Below, piece by piece: positions 1 to 8,112 of a stretch of DNA of 26,409 bases; the stretch's first letter is position 1; each line of letters starts with the position of its first letter. A program made the position numbers and the translations under genes. The stretch is from Pseudomonadota bacterium (lineage in GTDB: Bacteria; Pseudomonadota; Gammaproteobacteria; Pseudomonadales; UBA5518). Where the stretch lies: NCBI GenBank assembly GCA_022705125.1, contig JAKJFB010000009.1, positions 1 to 26,409 of the forward strand, given 5' to 3'. The notes below the pieces were generated by a model. The model was not told the origin of the DNA, made no database searches, and saw only the letters and a program-made list of their open reading frames with translations.

Positions 1-510
1 TACGGGCCGTGGCACTTCCCCGAGAAGCTGATCCCGCTGTGCATCGTGAACATCCTGCAGGGCCGCAGCCTCCCGATCTACGGCGACGGGCGCAACATCC
101 GCGACTGGCTCTACGTCACGGACCATTGTCGCGGCATCGAACTGGTGCTGCAGCAAGGGGCGGTGGGCGAGACCTACAATATCGGCGGCAACAACGAGTG
201 GGCGAACATCGACATCGTGAACCTGCTCTGCGCGCTGGTCGACGAGGCCTTCGCCGCCGATGCGACGCTGGCCGCGCGCTTTCCCGACGCGCCGCCCGCC
301 GGCGGGCGCCATTGCCGCGAGCTCATCACCTTCGTGCGCGATCGCGCCGGGCACGATCGCCGCTACGCGATCGATGCCACCAGGATCAACCGCGAACTGG
401 GCTACGTGCCCGCCGAGAGCTTCGAGACCGGCATCCGCAAGACCCTCGACTGGTTCCTCGCCAACGAACCGTGGTGGCGGGCGATCCTGGATGGGTCGTA
501 CCGGAACTAG
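1..510 (+). CDS. rmlB: dTDP-glucose 4,6-dehydratase, C-terminal part (5' end outside window)
   Basis: The frame is open from base 1 and ends at TAG 508-510, giving 169 C-terminal residues of a protein usually near 350. RmlB converts dTDP-glucose to dTDP-4-keto-6-deoxyglucose, the second step of dTDP-rhamnose and other deoxyhexose pathways. The visible part begins at the family block [13 protein letters not shown] and continues with the block holding [16 protein letters not shown] (roughly residues 27-42 here), then YNIGGNNEW and the late [21 protein letters not shown] motif. The NAD-binding and catalytic Tyr-x3-Lys part lies upstream of the window. It faces rmlC-rmlA convergently across a 213-base gap, which is unusual because rml genes normally run in one direction. 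Family identification is firm. Whether the end product is rhamnose cannot be told without rmlD. Confidence 0.95.
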   Translation, partial: YGPWHFPEKLIPLCIVNILQGRSLPIYGDGRNIRDWLYVTDHCRGIELVLQQGAVGETYNIGGNNEWANIDIVNLLCALVDEAFAADATLAARFPDAPPAGGRHCRELITFVRDRAGHDRRYAIDATRINRELGYVPAESFETGIRKTLDWFLANEPWWRAILDGSYRN

Positions 511-552
511 CGCTCGAATTCCAGAGGCGATTGCACCGGGCGCGTCGCTGGC

Positions 553-657
553 TGCGCTGGCCGCCCCTGCCTCGCGGGGCACGTACAAGTACATCCCTGT
601 AACTCCGCGCCGCATCCCTGCGGCGCAAGGCCCCGCAAGACAGGGGCGGCCAGCGCA
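553..657. repeat. Large nested inverted repeat between convergent rmlB and rmlC
   Basis: Arms at 553-580 and 630-657 (28 bases each) are complementary at 26 positions. Inside the loop, 609-626 forms a second perfect stem (CGCCGCA-TCCC-TGCGGCG), and 583-601 holds the near-palindrome TACAAGTACATCCCTGTA. The whole could fold as a long cruciform or act as a bidirectional terminator for the two converging transcripts. The internal motif resembles dispersed intergenic palindromes I know from marine gammaproteobacteria, but only one copy is in this window. No T-run follows either arm. Confidence 0.8.
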
Positions 658-723
658 TCCGCTCGGCTGATGCTCGAACGCCGTCGGTTGGCATCGACCG
701 AGACGGGCTGCCCGGCGCAGAAG

Positions 724-1269
724 CTACAGCTTCGGCGCCTCGGCAAAGCCGAGGCCCGCGGCGTCCTTGACCGAGAGCAGCGGCGGCTTGCCGTCGATGA
801 GCGGCCAGTCGATGCCGATCGCCGGGTCGTCCCAGCGCAGCGACACCTCGTGCTCGGGGGCGTAGAAGTCCGTGCACTTGTAGATGAACTCGGCCGAGTC
901 CGCGGTGACGTAGAAGCCGTGCGCGAAGCCCGGCGGGATCCACATCATGCGGTGGTTGTCGGCCGACAGCAGCGCACCGGCCCAGCGGCCGAGCGTCGGC
1001 GAGCCGCTTCGCATGTCCACGGCCACGTCGAAGACCTCGCCGGCGACCACGCGCACGAGTTTCCCCTGCACCTGCTGCGTCTGGTAGTGCAGGCCGCGCA
1101 GGATGCCGCGGGCGGATTTGCTGTGGTTGTCCTGCACGAACTCGGCGGGCAGGCCCGCGTCGACGAACGCCCGGCGGTTGTAGCTCTCGAGGAAGAAGCC
1201 GCGCTCGTCGCCGAACACGCGCGGCTCCAGCACCAGCACGTCGGGAATGGTAGTGGCGATGATCTGCAT
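724..1269 (-). CDS. rmlC: dTDP-4-dehydrorhamnose 3,5-epimerase
   Basis: This 181-residue cupin enzyme matches the usual family length. It epimerises C3 and C5 of dTDP-4-keto-6-deoxyglucose to give dTDP-4-keto-L-rhamnose. Visible family features are the opening IPDVLVLEPRVFGDERGFFLESY (split here as residues 8-30), RGILRGLHYQ with the expected catalytic His61, GEVFDVAVD, WIPPGFAHGF, and FIYKCTDFY with Tyr130. Asp169 near the C-terminus sits where the His-Asp partner is expected. Its ATG shares a base with the TGA of rmlA (TGATG overlap at 1267-1271), so the two are translationally coupled in the order rmlA-rmlC. Nothing essential appears to be missing. Confidence 0.96.
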   Translation of the reverse strand: MQIIATTIPDVLVLEPRVFGDERGFFLESYNRRAFVDAGLPAEFVQDNHSKSARGILRGLHYQTQQVQGKLVRVVAGEVFDVAVDMRSGSPTLGRWAGALLSADNHRMMWIPPGFAHGFYVTADSAEFIYKCTDFYAPEHEVSLRWDDPAIGIDWPLIDGKPPLLSVKDAAGLGFAEAPKL

Positions 1270-2162
1270 CAGACCGGGCTCCCCTCGCTGGCGATGCGCT
1301 CCAGGTAGAGGCCGTAGCCGCTTTTCTTCAGCGGGCGCGCCAGCGCCAGCAGTTGCTCGCGCGTGATGAATCCCATGCGGTAGGCAATCTCCTCGGGGCA
1401 GCAGATCTTCAGGCCCTGGCGCTCCTCGACCACGCGGATGAAGTTCGAGGCATCCAGCAGCGAGTTGTGCGTGCCGGTATCGAGCCAGGCCGCGCCGCGG
1501 GTGAGGGTCTCGACGCGCAGCCGGCCGCGCTGCAGGTAGATGCGGTTGACGTCGGTGATCTCGAGCTCCCCGCGCGCCGAGGGCCGGATCGACTTCGCGA
1601 TGGACACCACCTCGTTGTCGTAGAAATACAGCCCCGTCACGGCGTAGTGCGACTTCGGGTGCCGGGGCTTTTCCTCGATGTCGACGGCGCGGTTCTGCGC
1701 GTCGAAGCTGACCACGCCGTAGCGCTCGGGATCCTGCACGTAATAGGCGAACACCGTGGCGCCGTCGGTCTCGAGCGCGGCCGACTGCAGTTTCTTGCTG
1801 AGCCCGCCGCCGTAGAAGATGTTGTCGCCGAGCACGAGGCAGACCGGCCGGTCGCCCACGAATTGCTCGCCGATCAGGAAAGCCTGCGCCAGGCCGCCCG
1901 GCTCGGGCTGCACCGCGTAGACCAGCTCCAGGCCCCACTGCGAACCGTCGCCCAGCAGCTCGCGGAACGCGTCCTGGTCGCGCGGCGTGGTGATGATCAG
2001 GATCTCGCGGATGCCGGCGAGCATCAGCGTCGCCAGCGGGTAGTAGATCATCGGCTTGTCGTAGACCGGCATCAGCTGCTTGCTGACCGAGCTGGTGAGC
2101 GGGTGCAGGCGTGTGCCGCTGCCGCCCGCCAGCACGATGCCGCGGTAATTCGTCTGTTGCAT
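1269..2162 (-). CDS. rmlA: Glucose-1-phosphate thymidylyltransferase
   Basis: This 297-residue enzyme joins dTTP and glucose-1-phosphate to make dTDP-glucose, the entry step to the RmlB and RmlC reactions. The nucleotide-binding loop [11 protein letters not shown] lies at residues 13-23, followed by [24 protein letters not shown], the EEKP motif and WLDTGTH. The full family length is present. The ATG at 2160-2162 is preceded on the minus strand by AGGAAGGA (2172-2179), a strong ribosome-binding site with 9-base spacing, and by a good -10 box at 2197-2202. It is the first gene of a two-gene operon with rmlC and is divergent from the glycosyltransferase gene, 175 bases away. Confidence 0.97.
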   Translation of the reverse strand: MQQTNYRGIVLAGGSGTRLHPLTSSVSKQLMPVYDKPMIYYPLATLMLAGIREILIITTPRDQDAFRELLGDGSQWGLELVYAVQPEPGGLAQAFLIGEQFVGDRPVCLVLGDNIFYGGGLSKKLQSAALETDGATVFAYYVQDPERYGVVSFDAQNRAVDIEEKPRHPKSHYAVTGLYFYDNEVVSIAKSIRPSARGELEITDVNRIYLQRGRLRVETLTRGAAWLDTGTHNSLLDASNFIRVVEERQGLKICCPEEIAYRMGFITREQLLALARPLKKSGYGLYLERIASEGSPV

Positions 2163-2171
2163 GAACCCGGA

Positions 2172-2202
2172 TCCTTCCTGTGCGGAGCAGGCAGGGAGTA
2201 TA
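2172..2202 (-). promoter_or_regulatory. Probable -10 box and ribosome-binding site of rmlA-rmlC
   Basis: On the minus strand TATACT (2197-2202) differs from the sigma-70 -10 consensus at one position and would start transcription about 28 bases before the rmlA ATG. AGGAAGGA (2172-2179) lies 9 bases before that ATG. No convincing -35 hexamer stands 16-18 bases upstream, so an activator may be needed. Confidence 0.45.
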
Positions 2203-2337
2203 GAGGCAGGACGATTACGATTCCTCCAGCAAAGTCCCGCGGCATGGATTTTCGGGGGGACGCTCAGTAGAATCCGCGCCTTTGCGCGCCGACAGGCGCC
2301 CGTACGCGCTCGACCCGGTGTCCGCGAGAGGTTCTTG

Positions 2338-3657
2338 ATGGAAGCCCTGAACCCGGCACGGTTGCCCCTCGACCGTTACCCGGAAGCACTGAGCCTGCAG
2401 GATCTGGAGCCGTTCCGGCCCCTGCGTATCTGCCTGCTGGGCTACCGCAGCCACCCCTACGGGGGCGGCCAGGGCGTGTACCTGCGCTACCTCAGCAAGG
2501 CCTTGCTCGAGCTCGGCCATCGGGTCGACGTGATCTCGGGGCCGCCCTATCCCCATCTCGATCCGCGCGTGCGCCTGATCGAGATGCCGAGCATGAACCT
2601 CTACGAGACCGGCTTGCTGTCACTGCGACCGCGTCACCTGCGCTCGCTCAGCAACATCATCGAGTGGCTGAGCAAGCTGACCGGCGGCTTCGCCGAGCCG
2701 CAGGCCTTCGGGCGGCGCGCGTTGCGCTACCTGCGCGAGCACCGCGACGACTATGACATCGTGCACGACAACCAGAGCCTGAGCTACGGCATGCTCGCGC
2801 TGCAGCGCGCGGGTGTGCCGCTGGTGACCACGATCCACCACCCGATCACCAGCGACCTGCGCCTCGCGCTGGCCGCCTGCCGCTGGTGGTGGCCGCGCCT
2901 GCTGACGCGCCGCTGGCACACCTTCCTCGGCATGCAGAAGCGCGTGGCGCGCGGGCTGCGCCACGTGGTGACGGTATCGGAGTGCTCGCGCGGCGACATC
3001 GCGCGCGATTTCGGCCTGCCCGCCGAGCGCCTGACGCTGGTTCACAACGGTGTCGACACCGAGGTGTTCGCGCCCGATGCCGGCGTCGCGCGCAAGCCGC
3101 TGCAGCTGATGGCGACCGCCTCGGCCGACCAGCCGCTCAAGGGCCTGGCGGTGCTGTTGAAGGCCTTCGCCGCGCTGCTGCCCGCGCATCCGGGCCTGCG
3201 GCTGCTGGTCGTGGGCAAGCCGCGCCCGGGCGGCGACAGCGAGAAGCTCATCGCGCGGCTCGATCTGGGCGCGCACATCGATTTCGTGAGCGGCATCAGT
3301 ACCGCGGAGCTGGTGCGCCTGTACCGCGAGTCCACGCTGGTCGTGGTGCCTTCGCTGTACGAGGGCTTCGGCCTGCCGGCGTCGGAGGCAATGGCCTGCG
3401 GTGCCCCGGTGGTCTCGTCCGATGGCGGCGCGCTGCCCGAGGTGGTGGGCGATGCCGGCGTGCTGGTGCCGGCCGGCGACGAGACGGCGCTCGCCGGGGC
3501 GATCGCTGCGCTGCTCGCCGACCCGGCGCGACGCACCGAACTGGGGCAGCGTGCACGGGCACGGATGCTGAAACTCTTCTGTTGGCGCCGGGCGGCGCGG
3601 CAGATGACGCATTACTACGAACAGGTCCTGGCCGGCGATGGAAACCGTCAATCTTGA
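2338..3657 (+). CDS. GT4-family glycosyltransferase
   Basis: This is a 439-residue GT-B fold, retaining glycosyltransferase of family 4. The N-terminal acceptor domain opens with [20 protein letters not shown] (residues 29-48, with the Gly-rich loop at 42-45). The C-terminal donor domain has HNGVDTEVF and the hallmark EGFGLPASE, where Glu342 and Glu350 form the E-x7-E motif, followed by AMACGAPVV and [13 protein letters not shown] chose ATG 2338 because GAGAGG (2326-2331) lies 6 bases upstream; the frame stays open upstream but the extra residues look non-coding. The last 20 bases overlap the next methyltransferase gene, and the trio 2338-5445 probably forms one operon. The nearby rml genes suggest a dTDP-deoxysugar donor, but the sequence does not prove the donor. 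The acceptor is unknown. Confidence 0.9.
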   Translation: MEALNPARLPLDRYPEALSLQDLEPFRPLRICLLGYRSHPYGGGQGVYLRYLSKALLELGHRVDVISGPPYPHLDPRVRLIEMPSMNLYETGLLSLRPRHLRSLSNIIEWLSKLTGGFAEPQAFGRRALRYLREHRDDYDIVHDNQSLSYGMLALQRAGVPLVTTIHHPITSDLRLALAACRWWWPRLLTRRWHTFLGMQKRVARGLRHVVTVSECSRGDIARDFGLPAERLTLVHNGVDTEVFAPDAGVARKPLQLMATASADQPLKGLAVLLKAFAALLPAHPGLRLLVVGKPRPGGDSEKLIARLDLGAHIDFVSGISTAELVRLYRESTLVVVPSLYEGFGLPASEAMACGAPVVSSDGGALPEVVGDAGVLVPAGDETALAGAIAALLADPARRTELGQRARARMLKLFCWRRAARQMTHYYEQVLAGDGNRQS

Positions 3658-4360
3658 CTACGTGCCGATCCGCCGCGGCGACCGCGTGCTGGATCTGGGC
3701 TGCGGCGAGGGCCGCCACGCCATCGCGGCGTGGCTCCGGGCCGAGGTGCACTGCGTAGGCATCGACCTCAGCGTGCAGGACGTGGCGACGGCCGCCGCCA
3801 GGGCGCGCCCGTTTGCCCCGGAGCGGCCCGGCACCGCGCATTGCAGCCTGGGTTTCGGAGTGGGCAACGCGCTGCAGTTGCCGTTCGCGGACCACTGCTT
3901 CGACGTGGTGATCTGCTCCGAGGTGCTGGAGCACATCGGCCCCTACCGCGAGGTGCTGGCCGAGATCCGCCGTGTGCTTAAACCCGGTGGCGCCCTGGTC
4001 GCCAGCGTGCCGCGTTACTGGCCCGAGCGCCTCTGCTGGGCACTGAGCGATGCCTACCACGCCAACGAGGGCGGTCATATCCGCATCTTCCGCGCCGCGC
4101 GGCTGAACCGCGACATCGAGGCGCTGGGATTCCGGCGCTACCGCCGGCATTGGGCACATGCCTTGCATGCCCCGTTCTGGTGGCTCAAGTGCCTGCTGTG
4201 GGAGCGCCAGCACGAATCGCGGCTGGTGGCGCTCTACCACCGGCTGCTGGTGTGGGACCTGATGGAGCGTCCGCGCCTGACGCGCTGGGCCGAGGCGCTG
4301 CTGAACCCGGTGCTGGGCAAGAGTGTGGTGATGTACTTCCAGAAGGCTCCTGTCCCATGA
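3638..4360 (+). CDS. Class I SAM-dependent methyltransferase
   Basis: This 240-residue protein has a Rossmann-fold methyltransferase domain (Methyltransf_11/25-like). Motif I is VLDLGCGEGRH (residues 17-27), the acidic end of beta-2 is GIDLS (41-45), and post-I features are VGNALQLPF, FDVVICSEVLEHI (88-100) and LKPGGALVASVP. The N-terminal half holds the catalytic fold. The C-terminal third (HWAHALHAPFWWLKCLLW onward) is rich in Trp, His and basic residues and may bind the acceptor or a membrane. The start at 3638 lies inside the glycosyltransferase gene (20-base overlap), and the end overlaps the next gene as ATGA (4357-4360), so all three are coupled. It may methylate the glycoside made by the upstream transferase; the substrate is not shown by the sequence. 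Confidence 0.88.
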   Translation: METVNLDYVPIRRGDRVLDLGCGEGRHAIAAWLRAEVHCVGIDLSVQDVATAAARARPFAPERPGTAHCSLGFGVGNALQLPFADHCFDVVICSEVLEHIGPYREVLAEIRRVLKPGGALVASVPRYWPERLCWALSDAYHANEGGHIRIFRAARLNRDIEALGFRRYRRHWAHALHAPFWWLKCLLWERQHESRLVALYHRLLVWDLMERPRLTRWAEALLNPVLGKSVVMYFQKAPVP

Positions 4361-5445
4361 GCGAACTCTATCTCAGCAAGGGGCTGTACCCGGCCGAGTT
4401 CCTGCGTCCCAGCGTGGATTTCATCCTCGCGACCCAGCAGGCAGATGGCTGCATTCCCTGGTTCCCGGGCGGCCACGCCGACCCCTGGGATCACGTCGAG
4501 GCCGCGATGGGCCTCAGCATTGCCGAAGAATTCGACGCCGCGGCGCGCGCCTATCGCTGGCTGGCCCGCACCCAGCTGCCCGACGGCTCGTGGTGGGCCA
4601 GCTACAAGGACGGCGAGGTGCTGGAGCGCGGGCGGCGCGAGACCAATTTCGTGGCCTACATCGCCACGGGCCTGTGGCACCACTACCTCGTGAGCGGCGA
4701 CCGCGAGCTGCTCGATGAGCTCTGGCCCGTGGTGGAGCGCGCGATCGAGTTCGTGCTGTCGCAGCAGAGCGTGCACGGCGAGGTGTGCTGGGCCGTCGAT
4801 GCCGCGGGCAACACCATGGACGACGCGCTGGTCACCGGCTGCAGCTCGATCCACAAGAGCCTGGAGTGCGCGATCAACATCGCGCACGCGCTGTACCGGC
4901 CCTGCCCGCGCTGGGTCGAGGCGCGCTGGCGCCTCGGTGAGGCGCTGCGCCACCGCCCCGAGCGCTTCGACCGGACCTGGGAGAGCAAGGCGCGCTTCTC
5001 GATGGACTGGTTCTACCCGGTGCTCGGCGGCGTGCTCGGGCGCGGGCAGGCGAAGGCGCGGCTCGCCGCGCGCTGGGATACCTTCGTGAAGGAGGGCATG
5101 GGCTGTCGCTGCGTGTCGGACGAGCCGTGGGTGACCGTGGCGGAATCGTGCGAGCTCACGATGGCGCTGCTCGGTGCCGGCGACCATGCGCGCGCGGCCC
5201 GGCTGTTCAGCTGGCTGCACCAGTGGCGCGACCACGACGGCGCCTACTGGACCGGCTATCAATGGGTCGAGAACATCATGTGGCCCGAGGAGAAACCGAC
5301 CTGGACCGCCGGTGCGATCCTGCTCGCGGCCGATGCGCTGACCGGGCACACCGGCGCGAGCCGCCTGCTGACCGAGGTGCGGTTAAGCGATTCGCCGCAG
5401 GAGGCCAAGCGTCTCAACACGCGGCAGTTCTTCGTACAGCCCTGA
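4357..5445 (+). CDS. Alpha/alpha-barrel protein with prenyltransferase/squalene-oxidase-like repeats, function unknown
   Basis: This is a 362-residue soluble protein with no signal peptide and no membrane segment. The early repeats ATQQADGCIPW (residues 25-35) and RTQLPDGSWW (71-80) resemble the Q-x-x-DG-x-W turns of prenyltransferase and squalene-cyclase barrels. Later blocks such as RETNFVAYIATGLWHHYL (94-111) and DHDGAYWTGYQWVENIMW fit the helical-pair pattern of six-hairpin glycosidase-like folds. The cyclase DxDD motif is not evident, so I do not call it a terpene cyclase. It may be a sugar-processing hydrolase or a binding barrel acting with the glycosyltransferase and methyltransferase to which it is coupled (ATGA overlap). 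Its last 63 bases overlap the convergent gene at 5383-6003. Fold class is moderately supported; activity is unknown. Confidence 0.75.
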   Translation: MSELYLSKGLYPAEFLRPSVDFILATQQADGCIPWFPGGHADPWDHVEAAMGLSIAEEFDAAARAYRWLARTQLPDGSWWASYKDGEVLERGRRETNFVAYIATGLWHHYLVSGDRELLDELWPVVERAIEFVLSQQSVHGEVCWAVDAAGNTMDDALVTGCSSIHKSLECAINIAHALYRPCPRWVEARWRLGEALRHRPERFDRTWESKARFSMDWFYPVLGGVLGRGQAKARLAARWDTFVKEGMGCRCVSDEPWVTVAESCELTMALLGAGDHARAARLFSWLHQWRDHDGAYWTGYQWVENIMWPEEKPTWTAGAILLAADALTGHTGASRLLTEVRLSDSPQEAKRLNTRQFFVQP

Positions 5446-6003
5446 GGCCAGGGCCAGCCGGTAGATCGTGTACGGCGCTTGGCCGCCGTCGGCGGGATCC
5501 GGGAAGATGTCGTGGATCGCGAGCAGGCCGCCTGGAACCAGGTGGCCGCTCCAGCCGCGGTAATCGGCCATCGCCGCCTCCAGGCTGTGCCCGCCGTCGA
5601 TGAACACCAGCGACAACGGCGTGCGCCAGGCGCGCGCCGCGACGCGCGTCGGTGCGACCACGGGCACCACGGTGTCATCCAGGCCCGCGCGGCGCATCGT
5701 GGCGCGGAACTCCCGGAAACTGTCCATGAGCCCCGCCGCGCCATCGTAGAGCGCCGGGTCGTGATATTCCTCCCCGAGCTGGTGCTCCTCGGAGCCGCGG
5801 TGGTGGTCCACCGCGAACAGCACGCCGCCCGAGCGCTGGCAGGCGGTGCCCAGGTACACCGTGGACTTGCCGCAGTAGCTGCCGATCTCGAGACAGGGGC
5901 CGAGCGGCGCGCACTCGAGTGCGGCGCGGTAGAGTGCCGCGCCTTCGACCGGGCTCAGGAAGCCCTTGACGCTGTCGATGTCGAGCGGGAGTTTGATGCC
6001 CAT
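5383..6003 (-). CDS. Class I SAM methyltransferase, Methyltransf_24 / CmcI-like
   Basis: This 206-residue protein has the compact fold of small Rossmann methyltransferases. CLEIGSYCGKSTVYLG (residues 37-52) is motif I, LFAVDHHRG (62-70) the ribose-binding acidic loop, LVFIDGGHS (132-140) the motif with an Asp-Gly-Gly-His metal or substrate site, and LVPGGLLAIHDIFPDP (155-170) follows. The start is ATG at 6001-6003; no strong ribosome-binding site is seen (only GGAA), but the fold begins soon after. The gene runs against the alpha/alpha-barrel gene and their 3' ends share 63 bases. Both C-termini look natural, since the family often ends with a short LGLLRR-type strand. It may methylate the same glycoside as the neighbouring operon. 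A DUF-type O-methyltransferase role is inferred, not shown. Confidence 0.85.
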   Translation of the reverse strand: MGIKLPLDIDSVKGFLSPVEGAALYRAALECAPLGPCLEIGSYCGKSTVYLGTACQRSGGVLFAVDHHRGSEEHQLGEEYHDPALYDGAAGLMDSFREFRATMRRAGLDDTVVPVVAPTRVAARAWRTPLSLVFIDGGHSLEAAMADYRGWSGHLVPGGLLAIHDIFPDPADGGQAPYTIYRLALASGLYEELPRVETLGLLRRIA

Positions 6004-6039
6004 GCGGTGTTCCGTTTGCCTTGCTGCTGACCGGCGCGC

Positions 6040-6069
6040 ACCATAACGCCGGCGGCGCACGGCTGGCAA
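6040..6069 (-). promoter_or_regulatory. Candidate sigma-70 promoter for the Methyltransf_24 gene
   Basis: On the minus strand TTGCCA (6064-6069, five of six matches to the -35 consensus) is followed after 18 bases by TATGGT (6040-6045, four of six). The predicted start gives a leader of about 30 bases to the ATG at 6003. Its region is divergent from the receiver gene promoter. Confidence 0.35.
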
Positions 6070-6100
6070 ATCCGCGCTGCGGGCGGGCGAACCGATCGCG

Positions 6101-6106
6101 TATGCT
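6101..6106 (+). promoter_or_regulatory. Candidate -10 box directly before the receiver gene (leaderless start?)
   Basis: TATGCT lies only 6 bases before the ATG at 6113, and no ribosome-binding site is present. Transcription would begin at or within a base or two of the start codon. No recognisable -35 hexamer was found, so this remains tentative. Confidence 0.35.
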
Positions 6107-6112
6107 GGCGCC

Positions 6113-6505
6113 ATGAGTATTCCCTTCGACACCAGGGTTCTCGTGGTCGATGACTTCGAGAGCATGCGGCGCATCGTCGGGCAACTGCTGCGCGACATGG
6201 GCTTTCGCGACGTCACGCTCGCGGATGACGGTGCCACGGCACTCGCCCTGCTGCGCCAGGACGATTTCGGCTTGCTGCTGACCGACTGGCACATGCCGCA
6301 GATGGATGGCCTCGACCTGGTCAGGGCGGTGCGCGCCGACCCGCGGCTGAATGCCATCCCGATCCTCATGGTGAGCACCGAAGCGACGCGCGAGCAGATC
6401 ATCGAGGCGGTACGGGCCGGCGTGAACGGCTATGTCGTCAAGCCGTTCACGCCGCAGATACTGCGAGCGAAGATCGGGAAACTTTTCCAATCCCCCGCGC
6501 GATAG
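6113..6505 (+). CDS. Stand-alone CheY-like response regulator receiver
   Basis: The protein has 130 residues and consists of a single receiver domain with no output domain. The acidic pocket is Asp13-Asp14, the phospho-acceptor is Asp58 in LLTDWHMPQMDG, the switch hydroxyl is Ser88 in MVSTEA and the conserved Lys is Lys110 in GYVVKPFT. These align with Asp12, Asp13, Asp57, Thr87 and Lys109 of E. coli CheY, and the C-terminal half is CheY-like throughout. No chemotaxis, flagellar or histidine-kinase gene is nearby, so its partner is elsewhere. It could be a chemotaxis CheY or a regulator of another kinase pathway. It ends 9 bases from the tolC stop, facing it, with no clear terminator between. 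Confidence 0.93.
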   Translation: MSIPFDTRVLVVDDFESMRRIVGQLLRDMGFRDVTLADDGATALALLRQDDFGLLLTDWHMPQMDGLDLVRAVRADPRLNAIPILMVSTEATREQIIEAVRAGVNGYVVKPFTPQILRAKIGKLFQSPAR

Positions 6506-6514
6506 CGCGCGCGA

Positions 6515-7954
6515 TCAGATCCGCGGCGCGGTCGCCGTGGCGGGCGTCGGTTCGACCAGCCACTTGTTCAGCGCGACCACGTCCTCGGGGCTCAGCAGGC
6601 CGGCCTGCTGGCGCAGGCGAAGCAGCCGCGAGACGTAGTCGTAGCGGGTGTTCGCGTAATCGCGGATCGCCGTGAAGAGCACCTGCTGCGCATTGAGCAC
6701 GTCGACCACGTTGCGCGTGCCGACCTCGTAGCCCGCCGTGGTGGCATCCAGCGCGCTCTGCGCCGAGACGATCGCCTGCCTGCGCGCCTTCACGCGCTGC
6801 ACGTCGGTGGTGACGAAGAGATGCAGCGAGCGCGTGAACTGGATCGTGTCGCGCATGATGCTGGTGTGCGTTTCGCGCGCCGCGATGTAGTTCTCGTAGG
6901 ACTGGCGGCGCTGCGAGCTCACGCCACCGCCGGCGTAGAGCGGCATGCTCAGTGTCAGCATGACGCTGTTGCCTTCCACGTCGACCGAGGTGGGGTACCT
7001 GGGGTTGAGGCGGTTGCCTGCCGGGTCACGGAGGTTGTTGTCCACGTTGTCGCCGTCGGTGGACGTGTCCATCAGGGTGAGCTGGCCGCTGAGCTTGGGC
7101 AGGTGCTGCGCACGGCTGGCCTGCGAGGACTGCATCGCGGCCTCGGCCGCGTAACTGGCCACCTTCAGGCCGAGGTTGCCTTCCATCGCGAGCTCCACCC
7201 AGCTCTCGGCGGCGGCGGGCTGCGGGTCGACGACCGGAAACTCCTCGCTCAGCAGCCACAGGTTCGCGTGGTCCTGGCCGGTCAGCACCGACAGCGCCTC
7301 GTAGGCGACGCCCAGGTTGCCCTCGTCGGTGAGGCGCTCGACCACCGCGAGGTCGAAGGCCGCGCGCGCTTCGTGCACGTCGGTGATCGCGATCAGCCCG
7401 ACGTCGAAGCGCTGCTGCGTCTGCTCCAGCTGGCGCTGGAAGGCAGCCTCGGCGGCGCGGCTCGACTTCAGGTTGTCGATGGCGCGCAGCACCAGCACGT
7501 AGGCCTCCACGGTGCGCACGATCAGTGCCTGCTGGTCGGCGGCGAATTGCGCCTCGGCCTGCTTGCTGAGTTCCTTGCCCTGCTTGAAGCTGAACCAGGC
7601 CGGCACGTCGAACAGCTTCTGCGACAGCGTGAGGTAATAGTTTTCCTGGTCCTCCTCGACGTCGTAATTGCTGCTGCTGGTGAAGGTCTGGTCACCGATA
7701 GCGATGGTGCGCGTGCTCTTCTGCGTCATGTCGTCCTCGCCGTACTCGGCCTGCGCCCCCACCTGCGGCAGCAACTGCGAGCGGCCCTGGACCTCGTACT
7801 CGCGGCCGGCGCGATAGGTGGCCTCGGCCGCCCTGATGACCGGGTCGTTCTGCACCGCCAGTTCGTAGATGTCGAGCAGCGTGTCGGCACGCAGCGCCGC
7901 GGGCAGCAGCAGCAGGCTCGTGGTGATCAGCGCGCGCAGGCGGGAATGCAGCAT
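6515..7954 (-). CDS. tolC: TolC family outer-membrane efflux/secretion channel
   Basis: This is about 479 residues, the usual TolC length. The N-terminus (ALITTSLLLLPAALRA then DTLLDIYELAVQNDP) is a Sec signal peptide followed by the standard TolC start. The two internal OEP repeats are visible: YLTLSQKLFDVPAWFSFKQ with the first helical pair, and LTLSMPLYAGGGVSSQRRQ with the second, the latter followed by TTAGYEVGTRNVVDVLNAQQ. The trimer spans the outer membrane and periplasm and serves tripartite pumps and type I secretion. I chose ATG at 7952-7954 because GAGG stands 6 bases upstream; an ATG at 7964-7966 would add four residues (MRHP). It is divergent from the YqiB-cpdA-parE set, as in enterobacteria. 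No pump or adaptor gene is next to it. Confidence 0.95.
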   Translation of the reverse strand: MLHSRLRALITTSLLLLPAALRADTLLDIYELAVQNDPVIRAAEATYRAGREYEVQGRSQLLPQVGAQAEYGEDDMTQKSTRTIAIGDQTFTSSSNYDVEEDQENYYLTLSQKLFDVPAWFSFKQGKELSKQAEAQFAADQQALIVRTVEAYVLVLRAIDNLKSSRAAEAAFQRQLEQTQQRFDVGLIAITDVHEARAAFDLAVVERLTDEGNLGVAYEALSVLTGQDHANLWLLSEEFPVVDPQPAAAESWVELAMEGNLGLKVASYAAEAAMQSSQASRAQHLPKLSGQLTLMDTSTDGDNVDNNLRDPAGNRLNPRYPTSVDVEGNSVMLTLSMPLYAGGGVSSQRRQSYENYIAARETHTSIMRDTIQFTRSLHLFVTTDVQRVKARRQAIVSAQSALDATTAGYEVGTRNVVDVLNAQQVLFTAIRDYANTRYDYVSRLLRLRQQAGLLSPEDVVALNKWLVEPTPATATAPRI

Positions 7955-7998
7955 CGGATGCCTCATGGATCGATTGGGAGCTCGGCGGCAGCGAGGCG

Positions 7999-8007
7999 AG
8001 TCTAGCA
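7999..8007 (-). promoter_or_regulatory. Candidate extended -10 promoter of tolC
   Basis: The minus strand reads TGC followed by TAGACT, an extended -10 element (TGn plus four of six hexamer matches). The leader to either tolC start would be 25-40 bases. The -35 position 17 bases upstream (TATTAA) is weak, as is common with extended -10 promoters. Confidence 0.35.
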
Positions 8008-8112
8008 GAGGGCGTCCATCCTTAATAAGCCCGATCAATGCACGGCGCAGGACCCGCGGGATTTGTGCCGTCAAATTTCGCCGCCCCGTCATGGGCCTGC
8101 GGCAATTGCCTA

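Noticed and set aside
724..1938. A 404-codon fusion reading of rmlC with upstream sequence
   Set aside because: The upstream part is an out-of-frame reading of rmlA. The TGATG junction marks the true rmlC start.
4357..5445. The barrel protein as squalene or terpene cyclase
   Set aside because: It has only two Q-x-x-DG-x-W-like repeats, no evident DxDD motif, is shorter than the cyclases, and no isoprenoid gene is nearby.
6496..6509. Hairpin CGCGC-GATA-GCGCG as terminator between the receiver gene and tolC
   Set aside because: The stem has only 5 pairs, overlaps the stop codon and has no T-run. In such GC-rich DNA this arises by chance.
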